Shown here: piece by piece, positions 43,401 through 54,383 of the stretch
Layout: each line of letters starts with the position of its first letter
How positions within the stretch are numbered: the stretch's first letter is position 1
DNA from: Styela clava
Lineage: Eukaryota; Chordata; Ascidiacea; Stolidobranchia; Styelidae
Direction of reading: 5' to 3'
NCBI RefSeq assembly: GCF_964204865.1
Contig: NC_135258.1
Coordinates: 17,462,916-17,526,915, forward strand
DNA: 64,000 bases
Notes under the pieces: model-generated
Database searches by the model: none
Seen by the model: only the letters and a program-made list of their open reading frames with translations
What the model was told of the DNA's origin: nothing
Translations under genes and position numbers: made by a program

Positions 43401-45346
43401 GTTACAGAGGAAAATACCAATTCATTAGCAACATTACCCACGGACGATTGTAATATCGTTACCAGTCCAGAACCAGCACGAAAAGAACTAGATAATGGTC
43501 CTCCTGCATTGGATAATCCAATCATCACAAAAGAAAACAAAGTTGAAGGTAAAAATACATCACAAATAATTGATCAAACAAATATACCATCTGATCTGAA
43601 AAAAGTAAAAATGCCTGAATTTAGTGAAACATCAGACAAAAGCCACTCGCCTGATGAAGCACAGGAAACTATGATCAAATTTAAAATTCCATGTGTTATA
43701 CCACCTTCCGACAAGGTTTCACCTATTGGCGTTGTATATGCTAATGATCCACACAGCTTTTTCTGTCAACTTTTGGGTGATGAATCTGCAGAAATTGCAA
43801 AATCCCTCACAGAAATCAATTTGATTTGTGCAGAGAATCTTCATCCGAAAGCACTGTTTTATGTGGGAGATTTTTGCGTCGCATGTGCATCTGATAAAGT
43901 GTGGTATCGTTCAAAAATTCTGCAATTGAGTGAAGCCACTGAAGAATGTTTAGTACAATATATTGATTATGGCAATGAAGAGCTTGTTAATTTCAAGAAA
44001 ATTCAGGAAATGCCATCAGAAGTCGCTGAAATTGAGTCTCAAGCAATACATTGTAAGCTGTATGACTGTATACCAATGGAAGGTTTGCAATGGTCGACTG
44101 ATAGCATTGACACTATCAAGACTTTAATTAACCAAATGTGCCAAGCGAGATTTATTCAACATGAAGGAGACAAGTTTGCAGTTGAATTACTACTTGGTGA
44201 AAATCTTACTCTGAATGATTTCTTGGTACAACAAGGTATGGCTAAACATGAGCAAAAAGATGATATAAAGCAAGAGGAAAAGGAATGTGTTGTCAGGGAA
44301 ACAAAAGGTTAGTAGTTTGTCAATTTTTCATATTTAAAATGAGTGATGTCAAATTGAGGATTCTCAAAAACATATTTTGAGTTTGCGGATAGATATTTTT
44401 TTACAGTTAGTTATTTTTTGCTCTAATTCCTAAGGTAAAATTATGAAACCATGTTGAATTTTACAAAATATTTGAATTATTTAGATGTTCTGTTACATTG
44501 TGTCTGACTTGGCATTTCCTTTCACTTTTATCACCCTATTAATAAACCTTTGTGAAATATTTCATTCTTCATATTTAATTCAGCTGAATCACCGAAGCCT
44601 CCATTGCTTGTAAATGAAAGCATTTCGCAAGATATAAGCGATGGTGTGGAGTGCACTTTGAAAGAGGGAGATATGGTTTCAATCCAAATTTACAAAGCAA
44701 CATCACCTGATGAACTTTATGTCAAAGTAAAATCAGACATGGATAAAGTGTTTTCTGTCAAATGTAAACTTGCTGGTAAGTTTATATTTTTAAGTAATTC
44801 TAGTAGATTGGACAGTTTAATAGATATGCCTACTCCCTGGTAGTGGTATAATTTCAATTCAAATTTAATAACAATAAATATGTAAGCATCTGTATTTTTA
44901 ATAATGATGGAAATTTTTAGATGTTGAACTGGTCATTAACCTATCCTTTTCCCGCCTTTTTCTAAAGTTAATATTTAATATTACCCAAAGTTTAATAAAT
45001 ATTGTAAATTAGGAAATGTTGATTTAGATATTACAGAAAAGTTGAACATTGTTTTGATTCTTATTCGATATTTAAAAATTTGATAAAATTTGAAATTTTT
45101 AAATGACATTATTCCAATTTACCTCCGAAAACAAGAGTGTTTCATTCTATTTCAGATATCAAACCTGTTGGTGAATCATGGTCGAATGAATCTTCAGATA
45201 TTCTCACCATGTTTCCATCTCACTTTATTGATGGAAAAATCTTTAAGATTGAAGATAAAAACGAAAAAGGCAAAATATATATTGCAAAAATACCAGATGC
45301 TGTGAATGCTCTGATTTTGGCTGGCCTGGCTGTGTATTGCATATAA
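40500..45346 (+). CDS. TDRD1: TDRD1-like RRM-MYND-4xTudor protein (piRNA pathway scaffold)
   Basis: Exons 40500-44307, 44584-44775 and 45156-45346 join in phase 1 and encode 1396 residues. Start chosen at AATATGG (40500); the frame is open upstream but has no earlier ATG. An RRM lies at about 30-112 (LYVVGVPP as RNP2, PKVSFVEF as RNP1). A MYND zinc finger is at about 167-203 (CAVCSKLC, CGQCKTVFYC, C-HKKVC). Four extended Tudor domains have cores near 335-378, 583-640, 808-870 and 1120-1180, with WYR followed by YIDFANCE, FFDFGNKE, FVDYGNKE and YIDYGNEE. These cages bind symmetrically dimethylated arginine on PIWI proteins. MYND plus four Tudors is the TDRD1 plan, a nuage scaffold in germ cells. 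The first core has FAN for the usual YGN, so it may bind weakly. One 3.8-kb exon encoding 91% of the protein is unlike every other gene here. Confidence 0.92.
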
Positions 45347-45409
45347 TGACAGAACAAATGTGTGCTGATCTATTCCAGTGAGTAATGGAACTTTTGCAGA
45401 ATATGAAAA

Positions 45410-45415
45410 AATAAA
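45410..45415 (+). promoter_or_regulatory. Polyadenylation signal of the Tudor gene
   Basis: AATAAA 64 bases after the stop codon at 45344-45346. Confidence 0.55.
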
Positions 45416-46032
45416 TTAGGGCATGCCATTATAATTTGCTACTTCAGACATTTACGCCACTTGTATTACTTCAGTTCATACTAAATTACTGACATCATAC
45501 TCAAATTACAGCATGCCATTGAAAATGGTCAATGACATGACTAAAAAATTATAATTTAATTAGTTCGAAGCATCAGATAAATATTTTTTTGTTTGTATTG
45601 TTAAGCAAATTCCTCTTGCTCTTTTATACCTTCTGCATTCCAGCAAATCCAGTTTTAGTGAGATTCATTCCAGTTTAACTGTATATTATGTAAGTTTTAT
45701 GTTCAAGCTAGATAGTCTTTTGATGCCTAGCTGGAGGTGTGTGTAAAATTCACCGGTCATTCTGTTTGCTGCGTGTTCTGTCTATATCATTGTATGTACA
45801 TTTCTTTCATGGTTGTTTACTTTATTGTGTGATTTTAATCATGTTCTGAAACCGTTTGCATATTTCAGAGGTTTATCAAAATGCATCTCATTTAATGATA
45901 TTCTAGTCTTCCACACGGAAATAATACCATAAACATACTTTTATTTGGTACCGGTAATTCTCAAGACGAAAGACGATATATCCCTGTCCAAATGGAAGTA
46001 CAGGAAAGCAAACAAACATGAAATAAAATTTG

Positions 46033-46142
46033 GGTGCTCCAGAATTATGCGCACCAAGATGTCGCACAACCTGAATTGTAACCTGTACACACATACCATG
46101 TTCAGGTTGTGCGCCATCTTGGTGCGCATACTCCTGGAGGTC
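46033..46142. repeat. Fold-back repeat, family copy 3
   Basis: The left arm GGTGCTCCAGAATTATGCGC, then CACCAAGATGTCGCACAACC, is complemented by GGTTGTGCGCCATCTTGGTG and GCGCATACTCCTGGAG on the right. It is downstream of the Tudor gene. Confidence 0.85.
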
Positions 46143-46175
46143 CAAAATTTGTTTGTTTCCAAAGTAGGTCTTGAT

Positions 46176-46394
46176 CTGACATGGGCAAACTACGGCCCGC
46201 GGGCCAAACAAATCCGGCCCGTTTGGTACATTTGGTACAAATTTTGTTTTGCGCAGGAGGCTTATTGTTTTCCACTTTTGTAACACTGCAAAAACTTTGT
46301 TCATAAAATGTAACTTTTTACTTCACACTTGTATGCCCGCCAGTCTGGATATGCAAAATTTTGTCCCCTGGTCTGAAAATGTTACCCACCCCTG
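46176..46394. mobile_element. Degraded hAT-like element
   Basis: The 5' end ATGGGCAAACTACGGCCCGC and 3' end GTTACCCACCCCTG match the termini of the element at 39271 in opposite orientation; internal CCGGCCCG is also shared. The first bases are mutated and no clear target duplication remains. Confidence 0.6.
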
Positions 46395-46799
46395 GACTTT
46401 TGATAGTTCATTTATGAAGAATGTCAGCCCATCTACAAGGAGGACGCATATATCCTGGCTGATAGTCATATTTAAGTGTGATTTGTGAGACTATACTTAA
46501 GCTGTAAATGAGTTTTATATCAATACAAACAAAAAATTACAGCTCATTGAAATATTGACTGACAAGCGTTGTCAATCATTGTGTTTCTGGTGGTATTGTT
46601 TCAACCATGTTTGACTTTTGGTATTTCATTCAATAGCATGAATAATTATGTTTTTATTTAATTTTTCCAATTTCTTTTACCAGTTTCACTCACTATATCT
46701 TTATAAGTAATTTCGTTGATCTGGTCAGATCGATTTCGTTACACAAGTTTTTTCTGTTCAATAAAATGTGCACGAATGGTAATGTCTTTCGATCAAGCG

Positions 46800-47230
46800 T
46801 AGCTTGAAGAACGAGATCGTATTGGTGTGGGATCGTATTGGGCATACATATTACCTTGCATGGCGTAGTATCTTCCCTACTAGGATTTATTACCTTGCAT
46901 GGCGTTGTATCTTCCCTGCTAGGATTTACATATTTATCCCGACGGGGAGAGGAAAGTCGTTAGGACGGCCTAATCATATGGCGAACCACGTCTACTAGTT
47001 CGATTACCAGTCCATATCGCGTATAGGATTATTTAGCCAGTTATTTGTTTCATAATGTATGGATGGTGGAGAAGCCGTAACCGACCAGCGGCTAGGTGAA
47101 CCAGTCTACGGCGCAAGAATTCTAGCAATTCTCTGACACATGATTTGGTTGCGGTGGCGAGAGAGCCCCCTTAGAAGTCGAAAACTTTCAATCTCATTGT
47201 AAGTTAATCGAAGACGACCGGGTGCTCAAA
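46800..47230. other. GC-richer block with short tandem repeat, probable old repeat
   Basis: It contains two copies, 39 bases apart, of ATTACCTTGCATGGCG followed by ATCTTCCCT (46850 and 46889). Sequence such as GGTGAACCAGTCTACGGCGC and GGTGGCGAGAGAGCCCCC differs in composition from its AT-rich surroundings. There is no open frame of note. I cannot name the repeat. Confidence 0.4.
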
Positions 47231-48287
47231 ACAAATAATCATACAGAAATGGGGATAGGTATGTGGCCTTCGTCGAACAGCGGATTTGATTACTACACCA
47301 TTTGAAATGTATGCGTAAGATGGCGCTAGTAGTAGTATTGTTACTTCAAGAAATCAGCTCCGTCAGAGGAAAGGTAAATTGAAGTATTTTGATCAGTCAT
47401 GGTTAGGGGTATTTTTCGTAATTATCCCACGCAAGAGTCTTCTCAAGAATAGATCCGGCGCAGGTATGGAAAGTTCGTATAAACAAAAATATCGCAAGGA
47501 AAGATTGTCAAGAGTCTTTTACAATTTCTGGAATCAAGATTCATAAGTTATTGGAATTCATTACTTTCCTCGGAAGAAGTAATGAATTGTTCTGAGCGGA
47601 ATTAGGATATGAATATACAGAAACATCCTTGATGCAGCGAATTCTGTTTTCAATTCATTTTTATCTAATATTAATTGCTTTATTTGTCATCTATAGTGAC
47701 ACTCTGAGCCTTTTTATCACAATCATAGCTGATAGCAATATAGCTGACGATCATTGTTACTCAAAGAATTTTCATATTACATTATCAAACTCTAGGCTTG
47801 GTGCGAGTCTGGTAGTTGTCGGATACGATGAATCCGAAACCACAACGAACTGAGTCGAATCTCCAGAGTTCATGCCATAATGGAAACGCAACAACAGCAT
47901 CCAATCATATAGTTATAGTCAAGTTTATTTTTTCATCCAGTAAAAAATCACCAACGTAATTGACAAAAATAAAATTAAACACACATTTTGACTGGAGAAA
48001 GGAAGCCGCAGGAAACCAAAATTGGGGATCGAAAAACGACACCCAAGGTTCAATATCTAATTAAATTTCTAGGGTGGAAAATTACGTTTTTAGAACATTG
48101 TTATAATAGATGAGTATGGCTTTAGCAGCTGAACCACTAACAGCATTCCATGAACATGAAGGTTGTATGAGACGGCCATGAATGCTACATGGCAGGCAAA
48201 CAAAGTCGTCAGAAGTCTATTACATTTAATTTATCTACCTAAATTTTTTTATATTTTGTGTAAGTTGCCTCCAGATCCCTTAAAGCA
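47231..48287. other. Intergenic, no gene seen
   Basis: No coding signal or recognised element. Confidence 0.4.
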
Positions 48288-48493
48288 TTGTCCGATTCTG
48301 AATCGTGTTTTTTTTTGTATTCTTGTATTATTATTTTTTTTGGTGGGCGCCGGGCGGGCGCGTACTTTTACGTTTTTTAACTTTATTTTAAGTTATGCTC
48401 GCCTTCCCATCTCTGTATTTTGTTTGTTCGTCTACTTTTTGTGCTGTTTTGTTTTTATGTCAGAGTACCGAAATAAATGATTGATTGATTGAA
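48288..48493 (+). mobile_element. Possible 3' end of an old LINE
   Basis: A T-rich segment with a GC-rich island (GGCGCCGGGCGGGCGCG) is followed by AATAAATGATTGATTGATTG. Short (TGAT)n tails of this sort end many CR1/L2-like LINEs. No RT remains. Confidence 0.35.
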
Positions 48494-48543
48494 GTTCAGA
48501 GATTCTGAAGTGTGTAAATTGATGTGAGTATACTAGTTGCTAC

Positions 48544-50729
48544 CAGGGGCGGACTAAGCCCCTTTGGTGCCCTAAGCACTGGAGGCTTTGGTGCCCCTAT
48601 ATGTGTCTTTTGAAATACATATAATTAAGTGTATTATCCATCAAAAATACTCACAAGCAACAGTAAAAAAATACAACTTCTACGAACATTTTTAGGTTTT
48701 CTTACAATTTTTTGACTGTGAAATTTTGCTCATATTCCCAAAACCAATCTTATTCTTACATTATACATCTTTTACATTAAATAATGAACAACACAAAATT
48801 TTGAAAAGATGAAGTTGAAATAAAACAATACCAACAGTCAGGAAGCAAACGATGTTTTTCGGTACATTTACTTGAATTTGATTCTGATAAATTTTCTCAT
48901 ATTATCAAAACAAGTCTCTCTCCATACTAGATACTACGCCACTGACATTACAAAGGCACCACTAACATTTGAAAAGACAGAAGTCTTTCACTTACTTTCA
49001 AAAAGTTTTTTCCTAATTTTTTCAGCTGCAAAGTCCTTGATTAGATCCTCAAAACTAAGCTTATGTAACACATCTGCCTCCATACTCAACAGAGATAAAG
49101 CATCTAGTATTCTAGTCTGTCTTGTTCCATAGTTGTTCTGTAGGGGTTTTTAATATACTTCAGCTAAGAAAATGAACGTTCTGCTGAACAATTTGTGATC
49201 ATTAATGTTAAAAATATTCGAAAGCTAGTGTCTACATTTGGAAAGGCGCACTCATTGTTATATTCTACAAGAATTTTATAAAGTTCAGCATGACTGATAC
49301 TTGATTTTTTTTCCTGTGTCATTGAATTTATGGAGCACATATAAATGAAACTGCTGAAGCTCAGCTGAGAAATTACTGTTGAAATCTTCTGTGTAAGCAT
49401 CAATAAGCTTTTGACAACCCTGCGAATACCTTTCCTTCTCAGCAGATGAAGAGACATTTGGTTGCAGTGGTAGCGTGAGCGCTTCATAGCGTTCAAATTC
49501 ATCTCGTGGAATGCGCAGCTGGCCTCGTAATGATGCATACAGATGCGCGCATGTTTGTAAGTCTACATTCTCACTTTGCAGAACTTGACTTACTCTGTGA
49601 AAATTCTGTAAAATTTCATTCCAAAACAATAACATAAAACGAATTCCAGCTCTTGCATTTTATCTGCAATATAAGTAGTCTAGCTGCCTAGGTTTGCATC
49701 AACTGGCTTAGCAGAATATGATTTCCATATATTCTGGGAATTGTCACGATTAAGACTCATGCGTCAAGTCTCAACGTGAATCGAAATACCAGATGAACCG
49801 AGTACAAACTGCAGTTTAAAATTTTACCAGTACTTATTAGTCTAGTCTACCTTACCAGAAAACTCCCCAACTTCGCTGACCTCTAGATTGCTGAAATGCG
49901 AATGCGGAACCGCCACATAGTGCGCCATTTTTAATTTTGATGATGTCGCTACACCAAACTTTCGACAAGTAAGTTTCAGTGTTCATCACTAATGTACCTT
50001 TCCCCGAGCATCAACCTCCTTGTTGACTTCGAGTAATTGGCCAATCAGCAAGATGCAAAAAGTGACGTAACCATGCACTCTTTTCGCATCCGCTCAGACA
50101 CTTATCTCACTCAAATCTCAGGCATGGTTGTAAACATTATCTCGTTTTCGCGTTTTTTATCTCTATTCGTTAGTTTTCAGTTGAGTTTCGTAAATTTGAG
50201 TATAAATCAGATAATTAAATGATCACCATGTCTTTTTATAAGTCTTAATTAAACTGCAGTAAATGAAAAATTGGTGTAAAAATAGCTGTGTTAGACTACG
50301 CTAAAATTCCTTACCGGTAATTATAAAAATGGTGATTATTGTACGCCATGAAACATAATGATGGTCTCAACAAATACCCCATTTTACAGGGGCCAACTCG
50401 CGAAACCACTCTTAAAATAAGCCCCGAGAATTTTGCAATTGTAAAGTATAGGAAGAATTTTTCGGGGGTCAAAGGTCGGGAAAAGGTCCATTGATGTACA
50501 CGATTTTTTAAAGATAGTTCGCAAACCTCCAAACATTGATCGAGAAGCTTAATATGATGCTCGAGGAAAAAAAAATACGAACAAGTCTGAGTTGTCTGTT
50601 CAACTCGTAATATTTTATTAAATACCGATGAACTATTGAAAATTCTGTTATAAAAATTTTTTGTGGTGCCCCCCTTTGCTTGGTGCCCTAAGCACGTGCT
50701 TATATTGTTTACTGGTTAATCCGCCCCTG
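48544..50729. mobile_element. hAT-superfamily DNA transposon relic with perfect 8-bp target duplication
   Basis: Termini CAGGGGCGGACTAAGCC and GGTTAATCCGCCCCTG are inverted repeats, with GGTGCCCTAAGCAC near both ends. The flanks are identical 8-mers GTTGCTAC (48536-48543 and 50730-50737), the hAT signature. The 2186-bp element holds a broken transposase on the minus strand. Confidence 0.92.
48930..49640 (-). pseudogene. Broken hAT transposase (C-terminal part)
   Basis: Minus-strand frames read QLRIPRDEFERYE, HAELYKILVEYNNECAFPN and LMITNCSAERSFS. The last is the dimerisation motif of hAT transposases. A stop follows directly and the homologous continuation (LKYIKN) proceeds with further breaks. 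The upstream catalytic region was not found, so the element is presumably inactive. Confidence 0.8.
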
Positions 50730-50737
50730 GTTGCTAC

Positions 50738-51168
50738 AGTAACTTTGTCATTCAATTCGATCCAGTGGTGCAGTGCTGACCAAGAATTGGAAGCCATGTG
50801 ATGTGATAAAATAATAATAAAATATATAAATAAGTCTAATAGCATTAAATGGAAACACCAGATCTGTGCGGTACTAACTTAGACCAATCAGCATATTAGA
50901 CAAGGTACCGGTACCGTGTGTAATCACTCACGCAGATGCGTGATACATCAATATGATATATATGTCGCCTAGTTCATTAAAACCATATTTTATGTATGAC
51001 CATGTCATTGAGTCAGTCAATTTTATCAGCTCTTCAAAATATATAATATAACATAATATGTCATTGCTCAGGAAAATGTTTTAAAGTCAGAGTTTAAATG
51101 TGACTGAGCAAAAACGAAATTATAATGGACAAGAAGTATCAAAATCATTTGCCATAATAGGAGACAAG
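50738..51168. other. Intergenic, no gene seen
   Basis: Contains one GGTACCGGTACCG motif near 50905. No coding signal. Confidence 0.4.
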
Positions 51169-51323
51169 CAGCCGGTTCGCATCGGTTCTATAGAACAGTC
51201 TCACGGAATTTTATGAGATCAGCGAACCAGTTAGCATTGCATGATTTTTTGTAACAGAACCGCCTGAAAATTCGACATTTGTATGATGGAACCAGCTGAC
51301 AAAAAATTTAAATCCCACCACTG
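51169..51323. mobile_element. 155-bp non-autonomous hAT-like element with perfect target duplication
   Basis: The flanks are the identical 8-mer GAGACAAG (51161-51168 and 51324-51331). Ends are CAGCCGGTTCGC and AAATCCCACCACTG, both with terminal CAG/CTG; the inverted repeat is otherwise imperfect. GGTTC/GAACC blocks occur inside. Confidence 0.75.
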
Positions 51324-51331
51324 GAGACAAG

Positions 51332-52428
51332 TAACATGAAATTAAGAAAATTAGTGAAACCATTAATGTAATACGTTTGCACAAATATCAATTATCACCA
51401 GCATAAAATGTTTACTAAGTCATTAGGATTTTTAATTCTTTTTTTAGTTGGTGGTATGAATACAGCCACAAAAAAAACAAGTTGTTACAAACATCCGGAG
51501 TAAGCCGAGAAATTTTCATCAAATTTGATTTGAAAAGTGGATAAGGCAACCACACGCCTTCCTTGTTTGCTCTTGAACATATGAATATTATATGTCATTG
51601 CTCAAGGCAATGTTTCAATTTCACAGTTTAAAAGTGAACTGATTAAAAATAAATGATATTATCGGACAGGAAATTCGATAATATTCATTTGTCACACAAA
51701 AAGATAAATAAAATATGAAATTCAAAAAGTCAGTGAAACCAGTAATATAAAAAAAAAACTATCAATTATCACACGTAGCCTATACAGTATAATATTTACT
51801 ATGTCAATATGATGGTGCAATACCCTTATATATATATATAACACGTATTTTATTGGTTAATATGCCCAAAGGTACATACGGTATAGATTTTATTAGTACA
51901 TTGTGAGAATGAGATCTAAAGATATTTCTTTCATGTGGCGGTACAAAACAAATAAATATTTTCAAGATCCTTTAATAAGTTACGTATGTATATAAGGTTG
52001 TATGGCCCATCACGTAATATTGTCTCAATAACGTTTGTACTGAGTCTTGCAAATGTTAACAACGGAGTTGTCAATTCATAAAAACGGGTCCATATACAGA
52101 TTTTAGCTCATTTCTAAAATCACAATTCCTTGATTGTGAAGTCAAATTTGATTGTACATCCAAGAAGACAATACCACAACGTACTAATTGCAACCAGTCT
52201 GCCCCAACTGCCCCAGTCGCGCGATAGTGGCGGTGAAAAGGAATTGTGGTGCTCGTGTGTCCCAGGGCCAGGCTGTTGGGCACATGTTTCGCCATTCTTG
52301 ACCCAGATAAAAGTTATCGAGTCATATTCTTGTAATCTTCTTCTTACGTAATGTACAATGAATGTTTGATTTATGATTCAGTGCAGTGCCTTTTGTAATA
52401 AAAACCACAAGACATCATTCAAATTTTA
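51332..52428. other. Intergenic, no gene seen
   Basis: AT-rich with a (TA)n tract near 51828. No coding signal. Confidence 0.4.
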
Positions 52429-52537
52429 GGAGCTCCAGAAGTATGTGCACCAGGATCGCGCACATCCTGGACATAGTATGTGTACCAGGTTAGGGTTCAG
52501 GTTGTGCGGCATCTTGGTGCACATACTTCGGGAGCGA
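52429..52537. repeat. Fold-back repeat, family copy 4
   Basis: The left arm GGAGCTCCAGAAGTATGTGC, with CACCAGGATCGCGCAC, is matched by GTTGTGCGGCATCTTGGTGC and ACATACTTCGGGAG. The left arm has diverged (CAGGATCGC for CAAGATGGC). Confidence 0.85.
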
Positions 52538-54249
52538 CAAATTTCATGGTAGATATTGCAAGCATAATAATAAATTTTAGTCCATAGGTTTGTGACTCCT
52601 ATTTTTTTTTTTTTTTTTTTTTATCAAACTGACTAACAACAGTTTTCCTCATTTCAGAAGAAATATGTATGTCACTATTGAGCTGCATTAACATGACCTG
52701 CTTTACATAAATCTGGTACATACATTTCGAAATGCCAAATATAACGCTATATACTGCGTTTGTATAACTTCTTGTAAAAAACATAAGAACGGTTTTGCTG
52801 ATTACACGTAATTCCGAGAACGGGTTCGCGCATTCTACCACTGCTTTCAACACTTGTGGTCCCTTGGTATTTCATAAAAAAAATAGCTGTGTTTTCAACT
52901 CGTTTCCATAAGTTATTTTATGGGTTACGTTGAATAATAAAGTGAAAGTGATAGAACAAATTCATCACCGTGGGTTTGCTTGTGCCGCCCAGAGAAACGC
53001 TCCGTGGTCCAATATAGGGATCGAAGGCCCAGTTTGAGAAATCTGGTCTAGGTAAATGCTCATCAACAGTTTACATCTTTCTCAGAGTATGACTTTATCA
53101 ATATAGCTAATTTTTCAAAACTACTCGCTGAATAAATCATTGAATTTCTCGCCCATAGACTCTATATGTAACAATAATGGTCCAACACTTTTTCCTTACC
53201 TACTTCTTTTTCCTGCAGTATTACAATGCATTATGTAAGTGTTCATGCTCCACAAATTCATACCCAGTCTAACCCATAATAACTTTTGGTTAGACGCAGT
53301 TGAAATCTTATGTTCGCTGGTGATGTTTTGGTGTCGCCCTTTGTGGCAGACTTATTCGTAGTTTTAACACACTTTTACTTCGAATTTCAATCGTTTGTAC
53401 TCTACGCCTGTCATCAAGCCAACTTCTTTGAACATCCCATCTACTTCCGTTATAGAAACTTCTAGGCAGCAACTATTTTCTTATCCTACAACGGCACAAT
53501 ACATAATTTATTTCTTATATATTGTTTTATTATAAAAAGCACCGTAGCTTACTTTTTGAGATAGAGCGCAATGAAACCAGCAAAGCAAAATTATATATAC
53601 AAAATGTAAATGGCACAAACTAATATATACAGACACAAGTGCAAAAACGCCCTTGACGTTATGGCTCATGGTAAGATAATTTGCCAAAATGTACAATCTG
53701 ATCCAGCAGTTGTACTATATGAAAACAAAATGATTGTCAGGAAAGGTAGTTGATTGTATATTATTGCAAATATATATTTGAAATAAATAGTGCGTTGATA
53801 AAACTTGGAATATACAAATATTTTTGTTGCGCCACAAATATGTTTATGATATTTGAAATTATGATGAAACATGCAAAAAAGATTATAACATTTTTGCAAT
53901 ATTGCACACATCTGTGGCATTATATATATCGCGGGAATATTTGTAATTGTTTTAAGTGCATATTTGTAATAATAAAATTTAGTGCACGAATTAACAAAAA
54001 AAAAAGTATAAGTGCAAGTGAGTAATGAGAACTGTTTTTTTTTTCAATTCTCGTATTTTATCAGTTCAAACTTCAGTAAGCAGAAGGTCAATTTCCATTC
54101 AACTGGCTGTGGCTTACTACTGCTCATCTCCAGCTTTACGTTACGATTGCGCCATGTAACATTGCGGCTAAGCTTTTTCCAGAAGCCAATTTGCATTTTA
54201 CTTCTTCATCTCCAATTTAGAATGATGCAGGATAGAGTCAGTATTACTG

Positions 54250-54281
<32 letters not shown>

Positions 54282-54383
54282 AAATTGCGGTATTAAAAAG
54301 ACCTGGATACAGTATAGATTATCGAATACCATTCCAAATGTAACTCCATTTGCGCTGTGTAAACGTGGAGGATAAGTTATTTG
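52538..54383. other. Intergenic, T-rich tract and possible transposon end, no gene seen
   Basis: A T run of about 21 bases lies at 52602-52622. CCCAGTTTGAGAAATCTGG near 53027 recalls one end of Charlie-type hAT elements, but no partner end was found. An A-rich, TA-rich stretch occurs at 54250-54290. Confidence 0.4.

Noticed and set aside
46804-47040. Possible tRNA gene (AGTTCGATTACC looks like a T-loop)
   Set aside because: I could not find a matching acceptor stem, D-arm or anticodon arm around it.
52599-52853. 84-codon minus-strand frame ending in a Lys run
   Set aside because: The Lys run is only the complement of a T tract and no family features are seen.
52970-53052. Complete hAT element suggested by CCCAGTTTGAGAAATCTGG
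   Set aside because: Only one terminus-like stretch is present; no partner end or target duplication was found.
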